A stretch of DNA of 64,000 bases from FACHB-T130 sp042747725 (GTDB taxonomy: Bacteria > Cyanobacteriota > Cyanobacteriia > Cyanobacteriales > FACHB-T130). The notes beneath the pieces were generated by a model. It did no database searches and was not told the origin of the DNA. It saw only the letters and a program-made list of their open reading frames with translations. The stretch covers positions 62,001 through 126,000 of the forward strand of contig NZ_JBHZGO010000086.1 of assembly GCF_042747725.1 (NCBI RefSeq), written 5' to 3'. Shown piece after piece: positions 16,058 through 25,142 of the stretch. Made by a program: the position numbers and the translations under genes. The first letter of the stretch is position 1. The number at the start of each line of letters is the position of its first letter.

Positions 16058-16843
16058 ATGACTACAGTTTTACAAATCGGTAATCGCACCATCACGACTG
16101 AGGAAATCATTCCCCTACTGGCTAGCTACCAAATGTTTCCTCAATTGCTGCGTGAGAGCATTATTGACAGTGCGATCGCTTCCTTTAACTGTACGCCTGA
16201 AGAAATTGCTCATGCTTGCGGGCATTTCTACCAGCAAAATCAACTGACTTCGGAAGCCGAACAGCAAGCTTGGCTAGAACGCTACGGGATGAGCCAAGAG
16301 CATTTAGAAGCCTTGACAACGCGGAAGTTAAGAATTGAAAAGTTTAAACAAGCGACTTGGGGTAACAAACTAGAATCTTATTTTCTCAAGCGCAAAGCTC
16401 AACTGGATCAAGCAATTTATTCGTTGATTCGGACGCAAGATCCAGGCATTGCCCAAGAACTTTATTTCCGCCTTTGGGAACAAGAGCAGTCTTTTAGCCA
16501 ACTGGCGGCTGAGTATTCCCAAGGTCCTGAAGCACAAACGGGTGGAACCATCGGTCCGGTTGAGATAGGAACTCTCCACCCGCATCTGGGGAGACTGCTA
16601 TCGGTTAGTCAAAAGGGTCAACTTTGGTCGCCTAGACCTTTAGGAGAATGGATGGTCATTGTGCGCCTAGAAAAGTTAGTTCCCGCCCAATTAAATGAAT
16701 TCATGCGTCAACGATTGCTGCGAGAACTTTTTGAAACTTGGTTGCAAGAACAAATCGGTAAACTACCAGAATCAGATAGGATTTGGCTAGGGGCTGCAAC
16801 AAATCGTAAGGTTGAGGCGATCGGTCAACTAGCAGCAGCGTAA
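16058..16843 (+). CDS. PpiC/SurA-type peptidylprolyl isomerase
   Basis: 261 residues from ATG 16058; an upstream in-frame extension to 15965 is unlikely because MTTVLQIGNR is a natural start mirrored in the preceding gene. The N-terminal helical chaperone part is about 10-130 (EEIIPLLASYQMFPQLLRE, EEIAHACGHFYQQNQL). The parvulin-like rotamase domain is about 140-225 (ELYFRLWEQEQSFSQLAAEYSQGPEAQTGGTIGPV, then WSPRPLGEWMVIVRLEKL). No signal peptide is visible, so it may act on the cytoplasmic side. Placed directly before the ABC exporter and HlyD, it may keep RTX substrates unfolded before export (inference). Confidence 0.8.
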   Translation: MTTVLQIGNRTITTEEIIPLLASYQMFPQLLRESIIDSAIASFNCTPEEIAHACGHFYQQNQLTSEAEQQAWLERYGMSQEHLEALTTRKLRIEKFKQATWGNKLESYFLKRKAQLDQAIYSLIRTQDPGIAQELYFRLWEQEQSFSQLAAEYSQGPEAQTGGTIGPVEIGTLHPHLGRLLSVSQKGQLWSPRPLGEWMVIVRLEKLVPAQLNEFMRQRLLRELFETWLQEQIGKLPESDRIWLGAATNRKVEAIGQLAAA

Positions 16844-17126
16844 ACGAGCGATCGCTAAGTAGAGATGTCGTCGATTCAGGTGTTAAAGACGACCTTGAAA
16901 ACCCGGATTTCTCTCATTAAACTATTTTGATAAACTACGGAACAGTGGTGCTAAACCTGTCAAAATGATTCAAAAGGATCTTAAGCATCACTTATTAAAT
17001 TATTCTGTTTGTTTTCAGCAATAGTATCCCTTTTAGCTGTAATAGACTGTAAATATTTGAACAAGGAGGGCGGCTTTCTTTCCCATCAAGTAACAGCTTG
17101 GATGGAAGGTGCAGCCGCAAGACGGG

Positions 17127-20099
17127 ATGACCCATACGACAATTAGTATCAAAGAAATTCTCGCTGCTATATCTCCGTTTAATCAACTGCCATCTGTTGT
17201 TTTAGAAAGAGTGGCGGCAAAATTTCAATTTTTGCGCTACCGCATGGGACAGGCAATGTTTGTGCGGGAAACAATGCCAGCGCAGATTGCCATTATCTAT
17301 CAAGGGCAAGCCCGCCTTTTAGGTTATGACCCCCGGAGCCAAGCACCTGTCACCCTGAAATTATTAGAACCCGGAGAAATTCTAGGATGGGTTAGCTTAA
17401 TTCGGGGAACTGCTTGCGAGACAGCGATCGCTTCTACAGAAACCATTTGTTTAATCCTCCCCGCCGCCGATTTTTTAGCTTTATTAAACCAGGAACGCTC
17501 ATTTGCGGCTGCTTTTGAAAACCGTTGTTCTTTAATTGAAGTATTTGATCTCCTTGGGGAAGAACTGGCGCGTCAAGCTGACGGGACAACCAATCTCAAG
17601 GAACTGGCTTTAAAAGCTGTCTCAGAAGCAACGATTCTCAACTTACCGCCCGGAAAAACTCCCCTCAGCAAGATAGATCCCAACTTGGTATGGCTGGTGA
17701 GTGGCGGAACCGTCGCTGATTTCCCCGTAGGAAGCCGCTTGATACCGAGTACACCCGGAAATTTACACGTAGAAGGCGCGAGAGGGGTTCGTTTATTAGG
17801 CTTGCAGAAGTCCATCCTGTTTCCCTCGGAATCGAAAGGCGCGATCGCTTTAGCATCAGCGTCCCTTTCCGCTAGCACGACAACTGACTGGGAAGCGATT
17901 CCCTACGCGCCGGAACAGCCTCCCGCCGGTGAGACGACGCCCTTCAAACATGAGAAACACCCCTACATCCACGGAAGAGGTCGTTTGGATGCAACATTAG
18001 CTTGCTTCCAAATGCTGTCTCAGCACTTGGGGATACCTTTCCGGCGGGATGTGATCAAGAGAGTCTTAGTCAATCATCTCAAGCACACAGAGAGCTTGTC
18101 TCTGCAATTTTGCGGTGCTGTGGCTGAGCTAACGGGGTTGAATACTCAATTAATTAAAGTGCCTGCGGTTGCGGTATGTCGCCTGCAAGCTCCCGCCATG
18201 ATTACTTGGCAAGATAGTTTTGCGATTCTTTACAAAATTAGCGATCGCGAGTTAGTGCTGGCGGTGCCAGAAGTTGGCATCTTACGCAAAAAACCAGCCC
18301 AATTCATGGAAGCCTGGGGGCCAGAAGGGGAAGTTCTGCTGCTCCGACCCACAAAAGAAGCTTCTAAAGAGCGGTTTAGTCTGCGTTGGTTTTTACCTTC
18401 TATCTATCGCTACCGCAAGGTTTTAATAGAAGTTTTAATTGCTTCCATTTTTGTACAAATCTTTGGTTTAGTAAATCCCCTGATGACTCAGGTGATTATT
18501 GACAAAGTTCTTGTACAAAACAGTATTGATACTTTATCTGTTTTAGGCATTTTCTTAGTCGTCGTCGCTGCCGTCGAAGCAGTTCTGACCAGTTTACGCA
18601 CGCATTTATTTGTTGATACCACCAACCGGATGGACTTGGCTTTAGGCTCAGAGGTAATCAGTCACCTTTTACGCCTGCCTTTGTCCTATTTTGAACGGCG
18701 ACCTGTTGGGGAACTCGCTACTCGCGTTAATGAACTAGAAAATATTCGCTCCTTCCTAACTGGAACTGCCTTAACTGTAGTGTTAGATGCTATCTTTTCA
18801 GTCATCTACATTGTGGTGATGTTAATTTACAGTGGAGTGCTAACGCTAGTCGCATTGGCAACAGTGCCACTGTTTGCTTTGCTAACACTTGGAGTGTCAC
18901 CGATCATTCGGCAGCAGTCGCGGGTGAAAGCAGAGCGCAACGCCGAAACTCACTCTTATTTAGTGGAAGTTCTGTCAGGAATCCAAACGGTTAAGGCGCA
19001 AAATTTGGAACTGCGATCGCGCTGGCAATGGCAAGAGCGTTATGGTCGTTATATCAGTGCTGGATTTAAGACAGTTTCTACATCTACTACTGCCAGTTCG
19101 GTGAGTAGTTTTCTGAATAAACTCTCCAGTTTGTTAGTGTTATGGGCTGGAGCTTATTTAGTCCTAAAAGGAGAATTAACATTAGGACAGTTGATCGCTT
19201 TCCGCATCCTTTCCGGTTATGTAACAAGTCCGTTATTGCGATTAGTGCAATTGTGGCAAAACTTTCAGGAAACAGCTTTATCTCTTGAGCGACTGGGCGA
19301 TGTTCTCGACGCCAATCTAGAAGCAGATGAAGCTGACCGTCACAACATCCTCATGCCAGTCATTCAAGGAAGCGTGAAGTTTGAAAATGTTTCTTTCAGT
19401 TTCAATCCCAGTGGATCTCTTCAGCTAAGTAACATTAATATGGAATTTCCGGCAGGGCTATTTATCGGCATCGTCGGACAAAGCGGATCGGGTAAAAGTA
19501 CCTTGACAAAACTTTTACCCAGACTCTATGAGCCAAGATCGGGACGGATTATCATTGATGACTATGATATTAGTAAGGTAGAACTTTATTCCCTGCGGCG
19601 TCAGATTGGAATGGTGCTTCAGGATACTCTCTTGTTTGATGGGACGGTGCAGGAAAATATTGCGCTGACCAATCCCGATGCCAGCGATGAGGAAATCATT
19701 GAAGCCGCCAAGGTAGCTTTTTCCCACGACTTTATCATGGCTTTGCCTAACGGCTACAACACTCGCGTCGGAGAACGGGGTTCGGCTTTATCTGGGGGAC
19801 AAAGACAGCGAATTGCGATCGCGCGTACCGTTTTACAAAATCCTCAGTTACTGATTTTAGACGAAGCGACCAGCGCTTTGGACTACAACGCAGAGCGACA
19901 AGTATGTTTAAATCTAGCCTCGACATTCCGCGATCGCACTGTGTTTTTTATTACCCATCGTTTAACTACAATTAGAAATGCCAATCTGATTTTGATGATG
20001 GATCAAGGTGCAGTAGTTGAACAGGGTACTCATGACGAATTAATGGCTCTCAGAGGTCGCTACTACTGTCTGTATCAACAACAAGAAGCGCAACTATAG
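17127..20099 (+). CDS. Type I secretion ABC exporter with cyclic-nucleotide-binding and degenerate C39-like domains
   Basis: 990 residues from ATG 17127 (a GTG at 17109 is an alternative). The order is: cyclic-nucleotide-binding domain about 10-140 (FNQLPSVVLERVAAKFQFLRYRMGQ, LEPGEILGWVSLIRG); C39-like domain about 275-400; ABC transmembrane domain about 420-720; ATPase about 745-985 with Walker A GQSGSGKST (Lys790), signature LSGGQRQRIAIAR and Walker B LLILDEATSAL. In the C39-like domain the catalytic Cys is Ala289 (DATLACFQM against DCGxACLxM) and the His position is Ser364, so it should not cleave. This resembles the C39-like domain of HlyB, which binds unfolded RTX substrate. It works with the HlyD-like adaptor encoded next. 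The nucleotide-binding domain suggests export is tuned by a second messenger (inference). Confidence 0.9.
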   Translation: MTHTTISIKEILAAISPFNQLPSVVLERVAAKFQFLRYRMGQAMFVRETMPAQIAIIYQGQARLLGYDPRSQAPVTLKLLEPGEILGWVSLIRGTACETAIASTETICLILPAADFLALLNQERSFAAAFENRCSLIEVFDLLGEELARQADGTTNLKELALKAVSEATILNLPPGKTPLSKIDPNLVWLVSGGTVADFPVGSRLIPSTPGNLHVEGARGVRLLGLQKSILFPSESKGAIALASASLSASTTTDWEAIPYAPEQPPAGETTPFKHEKHPYIHGRGRLDATLACFQMLSQHLGIPFRRDVIKRVLVNHLKHTESLSLQFCGAVAELTGLNTQLIKVPAVAVCRLQAPAMITWQDSFAILYKISDRELVLAVPEVGILRKKPAQFMEAWGPEGEVLLLRPTKEASKERFSLRWFLPSIYRYRKVLIEVLIASIFVQIFGLVNPLMTQVIIDKVLVQNSIDTLSVLGIFLVVVAAVEAVLTSLRTHLFVDTTNRMDLALGSEVISHLLRLPLSYFERRPVGELATRVNELENIRSFLTGTALTVVLDAIFSVIYIVVMLIYSGVLTLVALATVPLFALLTLGVSPIIRQQSRVKAERNAETHSYLVEVLSGIQTVKAQNLELRSRWQWQERYGRYISAGFKTVSTSTTASSVSSFLNKLSSLLVLWAGAYLVLKGELTLGQLIAFRILSGYVTSPLLRLVQLWQNFQETALSLERLGDVLDANLEADEADRHNILMPVIQGSVKFENVSFSFNPSGSLQLSNINMEFPAGLFIGIVGQSGSGKSTLTKLLPRLYEPRSGRIIIDDYDISKVELYSLRRQIGMVLQDTLLFDGTVQENIALTNPDASDEEIIEAAKVAFSHDFIMALPNGYNTRVGERGSALSGGQRQRIAIARTVLQNPQLLILDEATSALDYNAERQVCLNLASTFRDRTVFFITHRLTTIRNANLILMMDQGAVVEQGTHDELMALRGRYYCLYQQQEAQL

Positions 20100-20216
20100 A
20101 AATCCGAATGGGAATTGCTAATGGCTAATTGCTAATGGGTTGTTAATAACTTCCCCTCTCCCACTCTCACCCTCTCACCTTCTATTATTCAGTTCGCGAA
20201 CACAGCGCCGCTACGC

Positions 20217-20408
20217 TAACACTCCTCAGCCCTCAGTCCTCAGCCCTCAGTCCTCAGTCCCTCAGTCCCTCAGTCCCTCAGCCCTCAGCCCTCAGCCCTC
20301 AGTCCTCAGTCCCTCAGTCCCTCAGCCCTCAGCCCTCAGTCCTCAGCCCTCAGTCCTCAGTCCTCAGCCCTCAGTCCTCAGTCCTCAGCCCTCAGTCCTC
20401 AACCCTCA
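20217..20408 (+). repeat. CTCAGYC-type heptamer array, in frame before hlyD
   Basis: About 27 imperfect tandem heptamers (CCCTCAG, TCCTCAG, CCTCAGT) fill this stretch. Because three heptamers equal seven codons, reading through gives a PQPSVLS-like peptide repeat that stays open into hlyD. The palindromic sequence GCGCCGCTACGCTAAC lies just before it. Similar arrays occur at 24.0-24.4 kb. Confidence 0.85.
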
Positions 20409-20430
20409 ATCCTCAGAACTATTGTCAGCT

Positions 20431-21987
20431 ATGCTCCAACAAAATGGAAAACAGTCTAACGATCAACTATCTTTAGTACCCCAAATAGTCCCAAGTCCTA
20501 ATACTAATCAGGAAGTAACGCCACCCGCCTCAACCTCAAACAACTTCGATCAAGCTGTTATTCTTCAACAATCCCCGACTTGGTCTCGCGCCATCGTTTG
20601 GGGAATCATGGGAATGACAACTTTTGTGATAGTTTGGGCTTCTGTATTCCAAATTGAAGAAGCCATCCCTGCAACAGGCAAACTGGAACCTCAAGGTGCT
20701 GTTAAGGAAGTTCAAGCTCCAATAGTAGGCGTAGTCAAAGAAATTTATGTCAAGGATGGGCAACGAGTCAAAAAAGGGGATAAACTGCTGAGTTTAGACT
20801 CAAAAACGGCTCAGGCTCAGCTGACTTCCCTGAATAAAATTCAGACAGCATTAAAGCAGGAAAATCAGTTTTATCGTTCGCAAATAAAAGGCGCAGGTTT
20901 CCCCACGGCGATAGATGGAGATACTGCTCAACTAAAGCTGCCATTAGAGTTAGTATCTCTGACTAAAGTCCGATCTGCTGTAGCGTCAGAAAATCAACTT
21001 TATCGCGCTCAACTAAGAGGTTCTTCCAAAGGAACAAGTCTTAGCTTAGATCAACAACAGCGTTTTCAATCGAGTCTAGCAGAACTAAATTCTCGCGTTG
21101 CGACTGCTAGGTTGGAAGCTGAACAATTGGAAAAGCAATTAAGTCAAACTCAGGTAGAGATAGCGAGTTCCAAAGACCTATTAGAGGTGAATCAGGGGAT
21201 TCTCGACGATATAGAACCGATCATGAAGCAAGGAGCGGTTTCCCGCGTGCAATACCTGAAGCAGAAGCAGGATGTACGCACTCGCAAAGCTGAGGTGGAT
21301 CAACTGACTCAGGAACAGAAGCGGTTACAGCTAGCGATCGCGCAAGCGAATGAAAAGCTGCAAAATACCATCGCTTTGACTAAACAAGATTTGCAAACCA
21401 AAATTGCTGAGAATGAAAAACGTCTGGCAGAAATTGACGATCAGCTAAACAAGGCAATTGTAGAAAACAACAAACGCCTTGCAGAAATTGACAGCCAAAT
21501 GAGTCAAGCGGAACAAAATTTAAAATACCAAGAAATTCAAGCTCCGGTAGATGGAACCATCTTTGAGCTAAAAGCTCAGGGGCCAGGTTTTGTTACCAGT
21601 TCTACCGAACCCATTTTAAAAATTGTTCCAACTGACACTCTAGTTGCTAAAGTTTTTATCACAAATAAAGATATTGGCTTTGTTAAAGAAGGAATGGAAG
21701 CAGATATTAGAATTGACTCTTTTCCATTCCGGGAATTTGGCGATACGAAAGGTCGTTTAACCTGGATTGGCTCGGATGCTCTACCACCCGAACAAATCCG
21801 CCCTTATTATACATTTCCTGCCAAAGTTAGCTTAGATCATCAGTCTCTTTTAATTAAGGGTCGAGAAGTCCCGCTGCAATCAGGGATGTCGGTGAGTGTC
21901 AACCTGAAGGTGCGTAAGCGCACAATCATGAGCATTTTTACCGATTTATTTATGGATAAAGTTGAGGGTTTAAAGACGGTTCGCTAG
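20431..21987 (+). CDS. HlyD-family membrane fusion (adaptor) protein
   Basis: 518 residues from ATG 20431. A much longer reading from TTG 20140 would only add translated heptamer repeat, though nothing rules it out because no good ribosome box precedes 20431. One transmembrane helix near 55-75 (IVWGIMGMTTFVIVWASVF), a lipoyl-like half (IPATGKLEPQGAVKEVQAPIVGVVKEIYVKDGQRVKKGD), a long coiled coil about 130-370 with repeated KRLAEIDxQ, the second lipoyl half (LKYQEIQAPVDGTIFELK) and a C-terminal beta domain follow. It bridges the ABC exporter to the outer-membrane channel, which is not encoded nearby (a TolC homologue elsewhere is expected). Confidence 0.9.
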   Translation: MLQQNGKQSNDQLSLVPQIVPSPNTNQEVTPPASTSNNFDQAVILQQSPTWSRAIVWGIMGMTTFVIVWASVFQIEEAIPATGKLEPQGAVKEVQAPIVGVVKEIYVKDGQRVKKGDKLLSLDSKTAQAQLTSLNKIQTALKQENQFYRSQIKGAGFPTAIDGDTAQLKLPLELVSLTKVRSAVASENQLYRAQLRGSSKGTSLSLDQQQRFQSSLAELNSRVATARLEAEQLEKQLSQTQVEIASSKDLLEVNQGILDDIEPIMKQGAVSRVQYLKQKQDVRTRKAEVDQLTQEQKRLQLAIAQANEKLQNTIALTKQDLQTKIAENEKRLAEIDDQLNKAIVENNKRLAEIDSQMSQAEQNLKYQEIQAPVDGTIFELKAQGPGFVTSSTEPILKIVPTDTLVAKVFITNKDIGFVKEGMEADIRIDSFPFREFGDTKGRLTWIGSDALPPEQIRPYYTFPAKVSLDHQSLLIKGREVPLQSGMSVSVNLKVRKRTIMSIFTDLFMDKVEGLKTVR

Positions 21988-22117
21988 TGTTTCTTAGCAG
22001 GAAGATGGAAAAATAGGGAGAGGGAAGTCTGGGAAAAGTTGCATAGGACGCGATCGCATTCGTTGCCAGACGAGCCAGCGGAGTATCCTGGGAAATAAGT
22101 TCTGGAGAGGTGTCCTC

Positions 22118-22786
22118 ATGCTGAAGCTTTATCACACCGCCCTTTCCGCCAACTCAAGCCGCGTATGGGTGGCGCTACTGGAGAAAGAAATTCCCTTTGA
22201 GCTGGTGTCGCTCAATCTGGATGGCGATCAATTTCAACCAGAATTTCTAGCGATGAGTCCCTTCCACCACATTCCAGTTTTAGTGGATGATGGCTTTAAC
22301 ATCGTAGAATCCTTAGCCATCCTTGACTATCTAGAGGCAAAGTACCCCACGCCTGCCTTGCTGCCTACGGATGCCAAGGCGCTAGCAACCGTGCGGATGG
22401 TGGAAATGGTGACTGTCAACGAACTGTTGCCTGCCATGAACCCATTCGTGAATCAAATGATGGGCTTGGATACAGACGCACAGAACCTGGAGCAGTCAAC
22501 GCAGAAAGTGCTGACAGTGCTGAACTTTTTTGAGAGTCTACTTGGCGACGATCGATACTTTGCAGGTAGCTCTAGTCTCACCCTCGCCGAGATTGTCGCC
22601 GGAACTGTGGTGCCGTTGTTGCCCATGCTAGGCGTTTCCTTGGATAACCATCCCAAACTGAGTGCCTGGTGTGAAAACTTAATGCAGCGTCCTGCATGGC
22701 AAAAAACCCAGCCCACTCAGGAGGCAATTGAAGCTTTTAAGCCTCGATTCAAAGAGCTGATGGCAGCGCAGCAGAACCACTCTTAA
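22118..22786 (+). CDS. Glutathione S-transferase family protein
   Basis: 222 residues. Thioredoxin-like N-terminal domain (MLKLYHTALSANSSRVWVALLEKEIPFELVSLNL) with HHIPVLVDDGFNIVESLAILDYLEAKYP containing the glutathione-binding cis-Pro and Glu-Ser pair. Helical C-terminal domain to about 205, with SLTLAEIVAGTVVPLL at the usual N-capping motif position. The first-helix Ser-Ser at 12-13 is the likely catalytic Ser. Substrate unknown. A GGAGAGG box lies before the ATG. It is probably a single transcription unit. Confidence 0.9.
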   Translation: MLKLYHTALSANSSRVWVALLEKEIPFELVSLNLDGDQFQPEFLAMSPFHHIPVLVDDGFNIVESLAILDYLEAKYPTPALLPTDAKALATVRMVEMVTVNELLPAMNPFVNQMMGLDTDAQNLEQSTQKVLTVLNFFESLLGDDRYFAGSSSLTLAEIVAGTVVPLLPMLGVSLDNHPKLSAWCENLMQRPAWQKTQPTQEAIEAFKPRFKELMAAQQNHS

Positions 22787-23002
22787 TACCAGTTGGTGGC
22801 TGTAATCCTGAAACAATGCAGATGCGAGAACAACCGTCGAGCCTCCCGCCCTAGGAATGGTTTCAACAAAGTTAACTTAAGATAATAAATACCTGACAAA
22901 TTAACAGGGAGAGTGCTTCCTCATTCGTCAATCACCACCAGAAGCAGTCGGGAGGAGCGATCGCTTTGCCCTGTTGACATCCCACCACTCGCCATCCGTC
23001 AA

Positions 23003-23830
23003 ATGAACATCCTGAACAATCTGCTTTTCCAACCCGCTCAACCTCCCCGCGAGAAAAAACAACGCCGTGGCATTGAAATTAAGTCACAGCGTGAAATTGA
23101 AATCATGCGACAGGCGGCGAAGATTGTGGCAACCGTGCTGAAAGAAATTCAAGAGATGGTGCAGCCTGGTATGACAACAGCGGATTTAGATGCTCACGCC
23201 GAAAAGCGCATCCGCCAAATGGGGGCAACGCCCAGTTTTAAGGGATATCACGGCTTCCCCGCTTCGATTTGCTCTAGCATCAACAACGAAGTCGTGCATG
23301 GGATTCCCAACCCCAAAAAAGTGATTCGGACTGGCGATGTCCTGAAAGTCGATACAGGTGCTTATTTCCAGGGCTATCACGGTGATTCTTGCATCACCAT
23401 CGCCGTGGGTGAGGTGACACCAGAAGCGGCTAAGTTAATCCGCGTGGCAGAAGAAGCGCTTTTTAAAGGAATTGAACAAGTTAAAGCTGGAGCCTACCTG
23501 CTCGACCTTGCAGGTGCCATTCAAGACCATGTGCTAGGCAATGGTTTTAGTATTGTGGAAGACTTCACCGGACACGGTGTTGGGCGGAATTTGCACGAAG
23601 AACCGTCAGTTTTTAATTTCCGCACCCGCGAGATGCCAAATGTCAAGCTTCGCGCTGGCATGACTTTGGCAATTGAGCCGATTTTAAATGCTGGTTCAAA
23701 GTTTACCCGCATCTTATCCGACAAGTGGACGGCAGTGACGGTGGATAATGCCCTGTCAGCTCAGTTTGAGCATACCGTGTTGGTGACGGAAGATGGATAT
23801 GAGATTTTGACCGACCGCTCAAAAGTTTAA
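23003..23830 (+). CDS. map: Methionine aminopeptidase, type I
   Basis: 275 residues from ATG 23003. A reading from 22913 is possible but adds residues unlike the family. Removes the initiator Met from new proteins. The metal ligands of the pita-bread fold are all visible: Asp in VDTGAY, Asp in YHGDSC, His in GHGVGRNLHEEP, Glu in AIEPIL and Glu in QFEHTVLV. The 25-residue N-terminal extension before GIEIKSQREIEIMRQAA is mildly basic and proline-rich. There are no operon partners. Confidence 0.95.
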   Translation: MNILNNLLFQPAQPPREKKQRRGIEIKSQREIEIMRQAAKIVATVLKEIQEMVQPGMTTADLDAHAEKRIRQMGATPSFKGYHGFPASICSSINNEVVHGIPNPKKVIRTGDVLKVDTGAYFQGYHGDSCITIAVGEVTPEAAKLIRVAEEALFKGIEQVKAGAYLLDLAGAIQDHVLGNGFSIVEDFTGHGVGRNLHEEPSVFNFRTREMPNVKLRAGMTLAIEPILNAGSKFTRILSDKWTAVTVDNALSAQFEHTVLVTEDGYEILTDRSKV

Positions 23831-23876
23831 TCGCTCAAAAGCACGATTGACCCACATCCTCAAGGGTGGGGCTAGA

Positions 23877-24045
23877 CAAACAATTAGCCCTGCCTGCGCG
23901 GGCTTCTAACTTTTTCTATCTGAATAATTATAATTTGGATAAAGTGAACCCCTGTAGAGACGCGATAACCGCAAGTCTTCTACACTAAGGCGAATACTCG
24001 CGCACAACTTAAAAAGGATTGCTATATGCCTTTTCCTCTCTCTTA
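23877..24045. other. Spacer with a small hairpin
   Basis: Contains ACAAACAATTAGCCCTGC followed by GCGCGGGCT, a hairpin also seen near 44806-44834, and a GTAGAGACGCGA half-palindrome near 23953. No gene seen. Confidence 0.5.
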
Positions 24046-24358
24046 TTCACTCCTCACTCCTCAGTCCACCCTTCGGGAAGGCGAAGCGCCTACAGTCCTC
24101 ACTCCTCAGTCCTCACTCCTTAGCCCTCACTCCTTAGCCCTCACTCCTCAGTCCTCACTCCTCAGTCCTCACTCCTCAGTCCTCAGCCCTCACTCCTCAG
24201 TCCTCACTCCTTAGCCCTCAGTCCTCAGTCCTCAGTCCTCACTCCTTAGCCCTCACTCCTCAGTCCTCACTCCTTAGCCCTCAGTCCTCAGTCCTCACTC
24301 CTTAGCCCTCAGTCCTCAGTCCTCACTCCTTAGCCCTCAGTCCTTAGCCCTCAGTCCT
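24046..24358 (+). repeat. CTCAGTC / CTCACTC heptamer array upstream of the Uma2 gene
   Basis: About 40 imperfect heptamers (TCCTCAG, TCCTCAC, TCCTTAG, CCCTCAG), interrupted near the start by a palindrome (CCCTTCGGGAAGG) at about 24067-24079. The array ends about 25 bp before the Uma2 start. Reading frames that run over it are artefacts of the repeat. Confidence 0.85.
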
Positions 24359-24381
24359 TTCTCAAGACAGCAGGTGGCAAG

Positions 24382-25041
24382 ATGTACCAAACAGCGCAAG
24401 AGTTGGAAGCAAAAATGCCAGATGCTACAAAACTTTTGAGCGATGAACCAGAGATGGAAAGTTCTCTACATTACAAGCAACTTGCTTTATTAGTGAGTTG
24501 CTTAGAATGGTTTTGGCGTAATCGGAATGATTTTTTTATTGGCGCGAATCTGACAGTTTATTTTAGTCGGCAGCAACTGCGAAATCGAGATTTTCGAGGA
24601 CCAGATTTTTTTCTAGTAAAAAATACCGAAAAACGCGATCGCACTTCTTGGGTAGTTTGGGAAGAAGAAGGCAAATATCCCGATCTGATTATCGAATTGC
24701 TTTCGACTTCAACGGCTAATATTGACCGAAATTTAAAAAAAGACCTGTATCAAAACCGATTTCGCACACCGGAATACTTTTGGTTCGATCCAGAGGATTT
24801 TGAATTTGCGGGTTTTCGGCTGGTAGGAGAACAGTATCAAGCGATCGCGCCAAATTATTCTGGCTGGCTGTGGAGTGAGGTTCTAGATTTGTATTTGGGT
24901 GTAGAAGCCGGAAAATTGCGCTACTTTACCCCAGAAGGTGTTTTGGTTCCCACGCCAGAAGAGGCAGCAGAACAAGAACGAAGACGAGCGGAACGATTGG
25001 CGGAACAACTGCGATCGCTTGGTGTCGAGCCGGATAATTAA
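24382..25041 (+). CDS. Uma2 family (DUF820) putative endonuclease
   Basis: 219 residues. The PD-(D/E)xK-like core is visible: FRGPDFFLV (Asp), PDLIIELLS (Glu) and DRNLKKDLYQ (Lys), then YFWFDPEDFEFAGFRL and the W near WLWSEVLDLYLG typical of the family. The C-terminal tail (EEAAEQERRRAERLAEQLRSLG) is a basic-acidic coiled coil, also typical. The family is greatly expanded in cyanobacteria and its activity is not well established. The heptamer array fills its 5' region, so expression could vary with repeat number (inference). Confidence 0.85.
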   Translation: MYQTAQELEAKMPDATKLLSDEPEMESSLHYKQLALLVSCLEWFWRNRNDFFIGANLTVYFSRQQLRNRDFRGPDFFLVKNTEKRDRTSWVVWEEEGKYPDLIIELLSTSTANIDRNLKKDLYQNRFRTPEYFWFDPEDFEFAGFRLVGEQYQAIAPNYSGWLWSEVLDLYLGVEAGKLRYFTPEGVLVPTPEEAAEQERRRAERLAEQLRSLGVEPDN

Positions 25042-25142
25042 ACGAAGAAGCGATCGCGTGAAACAATGTAAATTGACCTAGGATTTTATTGCCTAGACGC
25101 GCTCAGGCGTTCAAGATTAAGTAGCGATCGCCCAAAGTTCCC

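Noticed and set aside
24026..24214. Small frame ending in Ser/Pro-rich heptad pattern
   Set aside because: It is the translated heptamer array and stops inside it.
20217..24358. Heptamer arrays considered as CRISPR-like
   Set aside because: The unit is 7 bp with no unique spacers and no cas genes are near.
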